Of a DNA stretch of 64,000 bases, positions 53,901-64,000 are shown one piece after another (within the stretch, counting starts at the first letter, position 1; the number at the start of each line of letters is the position of its first letter). The DNA comes from Brugia malayi (Eukaryota > Nematoda > Chromadorea > Rhabditida > Onchocercidae). The position numbers and the translations under genes are program-made. The stretch covers positions 10,042,501-10,106,500 of the forward strand of contig NW_025062476.1 of NCBI RefSeq assembly GCF_000002995.4, read 5' to 3'. A model generated the notes under the pieces. That model saw only the letters and a program-made list of their open reading frames with translations. It was not told the DNA's origin and did not search any database.

Positions 53901-56074
53901 TGATTTTTGAGTACTGTTAAAATCAACTTGAACACTATATCAATATACAATAAAAATTTTTGAGAAAATCGAAAAATTTGAGAAAATTGAAAAAATTCTG
54001 TAGTGGATGAAAGTATGGTCTGAGCAAGTAACAGCTTCTTAGGAGAATGGGTTGCAATGGTACGAATATAAGAGTGTTATATGTCGTTATATGTCATGTA
54101 ACATATGCGATATAGAAAGACATTTTTTTGTAATAATATAGCAAGTGTTATTTCAGGTAGAGCTAGACAATCTATACCCACCTAACAGAAATCAGTAAGT
54201 TGCTATGGAGTCCATATTTTTTTACTGCATTGTGACCCAATAATATTTTAAAGTTATTAACGGAAAAAAAATGACAGTGTTTGTATATATTTCTTTATTC
54301 ATTAAAATTTCTTCAAAATAATTTTAAAGTTGTCTCTTTCTAGGACTTCTGGACAGATACTGACACATCGTGTTGAAAGAATGTCGCCATCGCATTTGCA
54401 TTTTGTATCTGCTTACACTGACGCGGTATTTATTGGTTTTAATTTTTCGGTTTCCGCATAATTTTCCAGTTAATATATGCATAAATATCGCTTTTACCTT
54501 AAAACACTTCGAAAGCAGAAGGAAGTTGAGTGCTAAGTCATATTTATTATTGGGTTTTTTCAAATTTCATAATTCATGATTGGAAAGTCTTCAAGAATTG
54601 TCTTTCTTCCCGAGACTGTCCACTTATCATATTTAACTTTGTACTTTACAGTTAATTAGTTTGCAACGCTTGCTTCTTATCCTTGAAACAACTGATGAGA
54701 CACTTCCTCCAAATGACGAAACGACTCTGGGCGACACAATCGAAGTGAATTTTGTCAATTTTGATTTAGGATTGATGGAATGATTTTATTAACAATATAA
54801 TTGAATTTGTTAGGATTTCATTTGTTTTCGTAAGTAAGTTATAAAAGTTAGCAAGATATGTAAGGAAGAAAAGCAGTGATTGCATTTATTGGTATCGATT
54901 TTTTGGATATGAATTATATTAATCGATTTATATCTTAGGCAATTATTCAAGCTTGCATGGAATATCGTCATCGAATGCGAAATAGAGTAAGTTAATGTGT
55001 TTATTTTATGCGCCATTTTTGCTTTCGTAATATATGTATGTTTGTCAGCATAGCTTTTTAAGACTAATCAATTCACTTTTTTCAGCGAGAAAATTCAAAT
55101 CAGCGAAGAATGCGACAAAATAACGATCGCAATGGGGAAATTATTTTAAGTGATGGTGATGATGACGAACAGGTATTTTTTCTAATTTTTCAAGTCTTTC
55201 ACTCTTTAATAAATGATAATTTATAAGCTAAAGATATATTTCAAGAAGGTACATTCAGAAAGAACATATTCGCTTATGATTAACAGGCAGTAGTGAAAAA
55301 AAAAAAAAAAAAAAAAAAAACTAAATTTGAATTATGTAGGTTAAGCTCGTTTATTGCAATTTTTAGGGTCTTTCAAGTATTACTAGCAGAGAAAATTCCA
55401 CAGTCGTTTCTCATAATCGACGTCGATTTGAACGTTTACATCGACGTCGCAGAAGTCAGCGATTAATGGGTTTGCAAGCCCGTCATGGGTCATTACATTC
55501 TGGTTTCGATATTTTTCGCCATGGATACGTGAGTAGAATGTTACTAGGTATTGATCGAACTAGAGATGTTGTCAACTCTGTGAGAGGTATCATTTAGTGG
55601 TTTTTCAAGATAGGTTTCGAATTCTTCGATTACGTTGTAGGTTTGCAAAAATTGTGAAGGCAAATTACTTCATAATTAGGAATTCAATGATTTTTCTTTG
55701 AGTAGTTATCCCAAGTAATATTCGCCCATAAAACTCCTAATCTTCAATAATTTTTTGCTGTACGCTTGACAAGATTAAAAGACAAATTTTATTTTAAGGT
55801 TTAAGATCGTGTTCTTCATTATTTAATTTTCCTTACAGATATGTTGTCAGTGCATCCGAATATCTCATTCACAGAAGGTCCAGGTGAAGTGGTGGGAGTG
55901 AATGCATCATTGAATAGTGATGCAATTATCGATTTGGAGGGTCCATCTACTTTGGGTGATGACGATGTTATGGTCATAAGTGAGTCATTTGAAGTAGACC
56001 GCCATGGCAGAAATGTCAATAATGATGATATTCTTATTGATGATGATGCTCAAGAGCCAAGATGTCATAATTGA
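50988..56074 (+). CDS. TOPORS: TOPORS-like RING-finger E3 ubiquitin/SUMO ligase
   Basis: Nuclear E3 ligase homologous to topoisomerase I-binding RS protein. Exon 1 (50988-51036, MEKYRSRNSDPSVSQQ) joins in phase to exon 2 (51210-51309) and exon 3 (51575-51685). These form a C3HC4 RING: CSIC, DGC, SHKYC, PCITEW and CPMC. The TOPORS family block follows: RREIISDPTFRILVYELRL (about 52895), VSPQYFRDNEINERTRISEF (about 53000), CLRKECFALINFVDHFVELL, FDQNSEY (to about 53608). Later exons are charged and probably disordered: RMRQNNDRNGE, then an Arg-rich block (RRRFERLHRRRRSQR, about 55410-55460). An acidic tail (55841-56074) contains VMVISESFEVDR, and VMVIS is a possible SUMO-interacting motif. The current frame stops at 56072-56074, but a neighbouring frame continues the acidic tail to 56129. 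The upstream exons are more certain than the tail. Confidence 0.88.
52217..52243. repeat. Long poly-T run inside a TOPORS intron
   Basis: A T homopolymer of about 27 bases just after the donor at 52212. A matching poly-A run lies at about 55299-55320 in a later intron. Assembly length errors are likely at both. Confidence 0.85.
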
Positions 56075-56129
56075 TGGAAATGACACTCGAGATACTAATA
56101 CTGGCATTATTCTGGATGGTGATATTTGA

Positions 56130-59100
56130 TTCCAATATATTTTTGATTTCTATATTTGTAAATGCTTTAATATTGTAATGGCATAAACATTAGTCAATTC
56201 AGAATTGGTTTTCCAATTGTTACACTAGCCCTGAGAGGAATTTGAATATAAAATATAATTCAGACTAATTCTCAGGAACGAATTAACATTTAGCAGGACG
56301 TTAAATTAGTGGAAGCTGATTATATCTTTTCTTGTTTTCGCTGATTTCTTCCGTAACTATATTATCGACCTGAGGAGATTGTTTAGGAAATTTTCTTTCT
56401 GTGGTATCTTCGGTTCTTTTCTTTTTTACTTTCCAGTTATCATTTCGTAAATTTCATCCATATTCACAGCTGGTTTAAATATTGTATTTATTTCCTTTGT
56501 CTTTTTTGACATTTGATTTAATTTAACAGCTTATCGCAATATATTATAAAAAAATAGGTCTAGGACGTTTTTGTTTTTGTCTTTTTTTTTTACGGTGTTA
56601 TCATTTTCTCGTAGTTTCATTATATCTAGCCGTAGCCCGTATTTGATCGCGAAGTATTAGGGAAGCCATGCTGGATTGACGTACTAATTAACTGTACTGA
56701 ATCGGCTGTAATGAATTCGTGTATTTAATCGCTCAACCACAATGCAATATCAATAATTCTGTGGACCAAACATGTCAGTACTTTCAGTTTTAATTTTTAA
56801 TCACGAATTGGTTTCTGTCTTTTAATTAAACAATCTCTTTCCTTTCTTTCTCTTGTTTCACGCTCGATTATGTGCTGGTGTAATGGGGGTGTCCTTTCCG
56901 TCTTGTTTTATGCGTGGAATTTCGTATAAAACTGCCTAATAGCTAGATTATTTTGTCATATACATTTCCTATTTGTGATTTTTTTTTTCTATATAGGTTT
57001 TATTTTCGTATTTGTAAGAGCAAATTTTCCGAAACTTGACTGTGTATATCGAGTTCAAAGCTAATTTTCTAATTATGGTTCTGTAATCAGTCCTGTTATA
57101 GTATTATTCTTATCTTTGAGTACTACAACGATTTTTGAGGTTTTTCATTTCACTGCATTTTTTAAAGAATATACTGGAGAGAAGTTGCAATAATTTGGAG
57201 CTGGCTGGTTTTTTTTTTTTAAATCAGGATCTTAAAATTCAGTTTTGGATGTTATGAGATAGAAAAGGTGACATTTAAAACTTTTGTTCAATGGATTGAC
57301 AAAGCGTTGGGTGAGAAGTGGAAAGTACGAAAGATCAACTGGCTATCAAAACTAGTTACGTGATAATTTCAGGCAGTACTCCCTTGTATTTTTAAAACCA
57401 TCAGTACTGAAATAGAAGGCTTTGTCTAATGCTCTCCTGACAGCATATTTAAAATAATGAACACTTTGTAATTGACTTACTGATTATTTATTGACAATAA
57501 AAACAAGTAGACAAACCTTAGTTTTCCTGCAGTGGGATTGTGGCAATGATAAAAATTGAAGTTAATTGTTGTAAGTGGGAGATTTTTCAAGAAGTTGTGT
57601 TCATATGTGGAAATTATAAATGCTGACATGCCTATAAGTGTTCACAGGATTTTCTACATTATTGGGAATGACAGAGTTAACATCTAACGGATTGGGAAGC
57701 AAAAGTGCTGATGTTTTGTTGACATTCGTGGCAAAACATTAAGTAGAATGAAGTAGGGTTAGGTAAATACATCAATTATAGCATTGCTTGTATTCTTTTA
57801 GCTTATTATTATATTGGACTTAATGCGAGCAAATGTGTTATTATCACAATTTGTCTTTTTTTTTCTTTTGAAGGAGCTCATGCTAGGATACAAATGTTTC
57901 GAAAAAAGTTTCTCTTTTTGCAGGTAGAGCCTGAATGAGACTAATATATATTCTTTCATATGAATTTATGGTCATTTTAATTTTAACTAAGGCGATAAAG
58001 AACTATATTTTTGGGTTGTAGCTCATTTATTTTTGCTACTTCTGTGCTTCAGAATTCATCGAACTCTCCAAAAGCGTTTTTTGCATTTCGCTTGTTGGAA
58101 TGATTGAAGTAGTCAGTAGTTGAGAAAGAATCAAATCGATATGATATAAAGCTTCTTTATCGAAATAGCTCAAATTTTGAATCATTCGTTTATGGCTACT
58201 AATCAGATGTTATTATGAAGAATTCATTTCCATCCGCATTACAATTTCTCGCTTATCTTATTTATCTGCAGGGCACACTTTGACAAAATGATTCCCCAGG
58301 ATTCGGCATTTCCTATAGAGATAGCATATCGCCAGGAAGTAACCGTAACTTTTTTTGGTTCGAGATTTGCTCTTCTAAAATAGAACTGACTTTTGAACTT
58401 CTTGGTCAAATCAGTAAGCTGCTGGTTGTCTTCTTTCGATGCTAGTGATCTAGTAAAACTTATGTGTGTAAACAACAGCTTATGTCACTAGATCTATTAC
58501 AAACCATTTAATAACTGAGTTTTCTTTGGTTTACAAACTAATCAATCACTATAAAAGTAAGTGCAAATATTCCTTCTGCATATGCTTAAAGATGGAAATG
58601 CGTATCATCGATGATAGTGGTAGCGAAAGGATGGCAGGAAGTACGGCAGTAAGTAACTGAAGAACACATGTCGAGATTAGCGTGATTCGCGTGACGGGAG
58701 TGTAAGGTATCACGTAGTACAATGGATATATATAGCATAGCAGAAAGAAAAACTGACATTTCCAATCAATTCATTCTAATTTGAAAAAACACTGATAAGC
58801 ATTTATAACAGATAAATCATTCATTTCACTATGGAATTTTTTGTTGAAACGTAATATATTCATAGTTCCAACATAATCTGTACGTGTATTCGAAATACAA
58901 AGAATTTTAACATAGCTCTAACAATACATATATCATCTTTACGCATATGCATATTGTCTGCCCACGTATACGTGATATATATATCTAACGTGTTCACATA
59001 TGTACACGCATGTGTGTATGTATGTATGTGAGTACGCGTATAATGCATGTTTATATATAAAGATATGGAGGTGTCATTGTGTATGTCCTCCTTATGACAC

Positions 59101-59751
59101 GAAGTGCGATGAGATGGCTTGTGTGTGGGGCAGGGAGCGACATGCACGGTTGTGCAGAATGGGACGGGAATAAATCGATCGGTGCGAGTTCTGCTGGATG
59201 TGGCTGTGTGGGTGACACACCATTCTCATTGCTAATCCCTGTGATGGTGCTTCAAGGGTTTCCAGAACTTTTTTGGAAAGTTTGAAGTTGTTATAGGTGA
59301 TGATTTGGAGGAGGAACCACTTGGCATATATATTTCTGAATACTTCGATTCAGTGAAAATGTTCAGCTCTCTTTACATTGCATTGATCTGTTATGTCAAT
59401 CACACAAATTATTTCAAAATTAAATATCCTAGCTTCATGTATTTTTACAATGTGCATATTGACATATTGATTTTTTGATCGTCAGTTATTGCTAAAACTG
59501 TTGTTCTGACATGCTGAACGTTTCTGTCCACCAGTATCACTATCATAAGGCGTTGTTTTGAATTTTATTATTAATAATTATGTTACACTCTTTCTATTCC
59601 ACTATTTTCCCCTCATTCATGATGTCAGATCTGTTCAAAGTGTTTTTTCTGAAGAATGACCATGTGAAAAGTGTAGCTGGTCCTGATGACGTCTTCAGTG
59701 ATATGCTATCCAATGTGAGAATAACCTTATAATTGTTTTTTTTTTTTTTTT
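56130..59751. other. Intergenic region between TOPORS and LGG-1
   Basis: The proximal part is probably the TOPORS 3' UTR. 58925-59068 is a purine-pyrimidine alternating tract. 59080-59285 is GC-richer and is open in one plus frame without recognisable domains. A minus-strand 78-codon frame at 58239-58475 is discussed under rejected items. Confidence 0.45.
58925..59068. repeat. Alternating AT/GT/CG-rich simple tract
   Basis: Mixed ATAT, GTGTATGTATG and ACGCGTATA words over about 140 bases, similar in type to the tract at 21674-21745. It could adopt Z-DNA or cruciforms. Seen directly. Confidence 0.7.
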
Positions 59752-59753
59752 AG
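59752..59753 (+). promoter_or_regulatory. Probable spliced-leader trans-splice acceptor for LGG-1
   Basis: A run of 15-16 T ends in AG at 59752-59753, only 29 bases before the LGG-1 ATG. There is no in-frame upstream exon. This is the usual arrangement for SL trans-splicing in nematodes; a cis-spliced 5' UTR exon is the alternative. Confidence 0.5.
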
Positions 59754-59779
59754 TATATCCATCACTGAAGGAGAAATAA

Positions 59780-61081
<1,302 letters not shown>

Positions 61082-61278
61082 GTGAATTATGCGAGTAAAA
61101 TTATCTGCTTTGCTTATTTTTTGACTAAATGTTTAATCTTCTCACCTTCAGTTTGCATCCATTTCATTTATCGATTTCAGTATTGTATTTTAATTAAATC
61201 ATTAAAACAGTCAATAATACAAGTTTTTTTTTTTTTTTTACATGCTTTATTACTGATTGTTTATGACGATGATCTTAT

Positions 61279-61284
61279 AATAAA
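61279..61284 (+). terminator. Poly(A) signal AATAAA for LGG-1
   Basis: Canonical hexamer about 200 bases after the stop, in the sense orientation. A second one occurs near 61875. Use is inferred. Confidence 0.55.
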
Positions 61285-64000
61285 GTGAGGGAACAAAAAT
61301 TTTTGTTGGATTTGATTCTCATAAATTATAAATAAATACGCCTGACCAAATAACCTCAAAATTAAATACAGACCATTTCGGAACTATATGCTATTAATAA
61401 GTGCATTAGTTGTAATTTCGTGTAGGAATCTGCTTTATGAAACAGTAAACGACATGAATGCTTAACAGATATAAGAACATAGACGTATGCTTTGTGTTAA
61501 AGCGTCCGTAACGCTTAATTTTGTTCCACTGTCTGTTAAGCGTTTATGCATTATTTGATGTGTGAGAAAAAATCGGACTGTTGGTAGAAGGCTGTTTTAT
61601 TGGTAGAGAATGTATTATTTCAAGAAGTCTTTAACCAAAGCAACAGATTCCTAATATTAGTTTTGGAAACTTCTTGAGCATTTTTAATTTTAAAGACTAA
61701 AGCTAATTTGTTTTTTCAATGCAATTAGTGGCATTGCGATATTGTAAGATAAATTTGTTCTTCGATATTCGATTTCATTATGTATATTATGTCATTGTAC
61801 TACACTACATTACATCTCACGTTCCGTTTAATCCCACGCATTGTGTATAACAATCTGTAGATGTGAAATCCGTCAATAAAATGTTTCAAAAAGCTTAACT
61901 GTGTTTTTGTAATATTTGGAATGCATTATGGCACGTACCTCATAAAGAAAGGTTTTCTTTAAAAATGTAATTCCGACATGGGAACGATTTCTTATTGGGA
62001 TTTTTTCGTCATAGAAATTGTTGCAAGTTTTTTTTTAAGTGTGTGGTAGATTCCGTGATTATTTATGCTTGTATTATAATGCTTTTCAGATTTTCACTGT
62101 AAATTTGTTTTGTTACATACTGATATCTTTCAATTTGCATTCGTTGTGGGCTTAAATTAGGAAGAAGCAGTGATATATTACTGAGGTGAATTATATTGCC
62201 ATTTCATAATATTTGCGGATAGTAAGCAAATTGTAATCAGTGAGTATTCTCTGTTGCGAATTATGGTACTTTAAAATATGTTCGATGATCCCTTCGCAAA
62301 ATTATGTGCAAATGTTTGACCTCACATATTTCTAACTCATGTTTATTATATTATACCTCAAAGCCTTTGTGTAGAAGAAAAATTCTTCATACATTAAATT
62401 ACCTCCCTTGTTTTTTTGTATGCATTAACATGTAACATTATTAATGTATGATGACCTTAGCAATGAATTTATCATGATCACTCCCACTTTAACACTATAT
62501 ACGTATTATATAGTATGGATCAACTTATTCAAAGAAATTCCAATTATTCTTGCTTCTTTATAAAATTTATTATACGGTTGTTTCTGTTAATAAAGGAATT
62601 ATTATATTCCTGTACTCCTTTCGCACTATCAACATTTACATCAAAAAGTTTTCCCCAAAAACTTCTTCAATGAGTAATTATTACCTGTCCATAGTTTTAG
62701 GTGTAGTTAGTTTTCTACATTCTCTCACTATCATATATTAATAATGGAATGCTAGATTGGCTGAAGTTAAGTGTTGACTGAATTTTTATCTATATTAATC
62801 CCAAGTCTTTCCCTTTTCGAAGCGAACATAACTATTGTGCATGTTAAAAAGTCTTTGAGATTCTTTGTGGTGATTTAACTTCTTTTTCATTTTATTATAG
62901 CTCTTATCTAGCAAATTTATCGTAAATATTTTGCTTGGGAAGGACAGAAATTTTAAGGACTGAAAGAATTTACATGGAATGGATGTGTTTTTTGGTCGTG
63001 AAAAAAAATTCTCCTAACTGCTCAAGCAATTTCATTTTTTTTGTGCTGAACTAAACTATTTCCAGTTTCTGTTGTGATTTTATCAATTTTACACTTTAAA
63101 ATGTACTTTCATTACCGCAACCCAGTTCCAGTTACTCTGCCCTCCCCTCCTTCTGTTTTTCGCTTTTCGCTTTGTATTTATAAAGTTTCCAGGAAACAGC
63201 TCAAAGATATATTCCTGAATAAGTAGTTACCTTCCCTATCAGACGAAGTAGTACATTTCTGAACATCATCTTGACAGTAATATCTCTAGGACATTATCTC
63301 TTACGACGCTGCTTAATAAACCCATTTTCTAGCTGTTAATTTGTGTCGTAATGATATATTGAGTTTATGACTACCTTGTATGATGCAGCAGCAGTAGCAC
63401 TTTCCACTTTTTGAGATCACTGGGTTATTCATATCATAGATTCTTGATTGTTGAAATGGCAAAATGATTAGTTAATTTGGTTAACAACATGATCAGCAAT
63501 AACTGAACTGTTTGCTGTTCTGCTAGGAAAAGTCAGTGTTTGTTTTATTTCATTTTAAGCAGAATCTTCTTGTTTGAGATTACTTGTACTTCTGATATTC
63601 CTGCCAAATAAGTAGAATCGGTAAAGAATAATATATTGGCATGCTGAATCATTCATATGAACTTTTGCTCAGATGTTTTTAATTGACAACTGGTAAAGAG
63701 CGTAACACCGAAAGGGTAACTCGGGTCGAGATGTGATTTCTTCAACAAAGTCCAAAAATTAAAGTAGAATCGTCGTTTAAGAAATTTTTGTTGAGAATAT
63801 TTCTTGGAAACTGAAATGCAAAACAAACGGGGATTTCGTCATCTTATTATCACTTGGCTATTTTGCCATAAAGTTCCCCTATATGATATTAACAGTTTGA
63901 TCAAATAAGTTTGCACTGGAAATGGGTGTGACGTACGAAACGTAGGAAGAGTTTAGAAGTGAGAATTTCACCTGATTTTATCTATTTATGTCTTATATCC
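61285..64000. other. Downstream region without recognised gene
   Basis: AT-rich and without conserved coding motifs on either strand. A short plus-strand frame at 62550-62741 is low complexity and not called. Nothing else can be supported. Confidence 0.5.

Noticed and set aside
58239..58475. Minus-strand frame resembling a retroelement gag end; a neighbouring frame reads GNHFVKVCPADK
   Set aside because: A zinc knuckle needs C-x2-C-x4-H-x4-C; only the H-x4-C half is present and the rest is out of frame. No reverse transcriptase or LTR was seen nearby.

Overview
This window looks like nuclear DNA from a parasitic nematode, most likely a filarial (clade III, Onchocercidae-type) worm. It is strongly AT-rich. 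Genes are split into short exons with GT..AG introns, TTT(C)AG-type 3' splice sites and many homopolymer A/T runs. The readable proteins (LEC-1-type tandem galectin, divergent-loop cyclophilin, GPI-type acetylcholinesterase, LGG-1, AIP and TOPORS homologues) are closest in style to nematode orthologues. No prokaryotic, viral or intact transposon gene was recognised. The species assignment is inference.

Layout: (1) 204-5936, + strand: an 11-exon leishmanolysin (M8) metallopeptidase with signal peptide and intact zinc site. (2) 7044-14262, - strand: PIG-G, the GPI ethanolamine-phosphate transferase 2. (3) 15463-18234, - strand: a cytosolic-type LEC-1 galectin with two sugar-binding domains. (4) 18961-19424, - strand: a partial, unrecognised small membrane protein. 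(5) 23420-25401, - strand: a divergent-loop cyclophilin, with a GC/ACGT-rich stretch upstream. (6) 27112-27493, - strand: an unrecognised 60-residue charged protein. (7) 29397-32561, + strand: a second tandem galectin that, unusually, carries a signal peptide. (8) 34005-38810, - strand: an acetylcholinesterase with a hydrophobic, GPI-signal-like tail. (9) 38811-46604: a gene-poor stretch with CT/GA tracts. (10) 46605-48979, - strand: AIP (XAP2-like co-chaperone). (11) 50988-56074, + strand: a TOPORS-like RING E3 ligase. (12) 59783-61081, + strand: the ATG8/GABARAP homologue LGG-1, with a probable trans-splice site. The last 2.9 kb shows no gene.

The genes do not form an operon or a single pathway. 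Several products belong at the host-parasite interface (secreted M8 peptidase, secreted and cytosolic galectins, GPI-tailed AChE). PIG-G decorates the kind of anchor the AChE probably uses, although their proximity is probably coincidental. The rest is housekeeping: protein folding (cyclophilin, AIP), ubiquitin/SUMO (TOPORS) and autophagy (LGG-1). I saw no wholly new biological system. The best leads are the signal-peptide galectin with an altered second CRD, two unrecognised small genes, a frame break in the TOPORS tail, and two hairpin-forming repeats in PIG-G introns.
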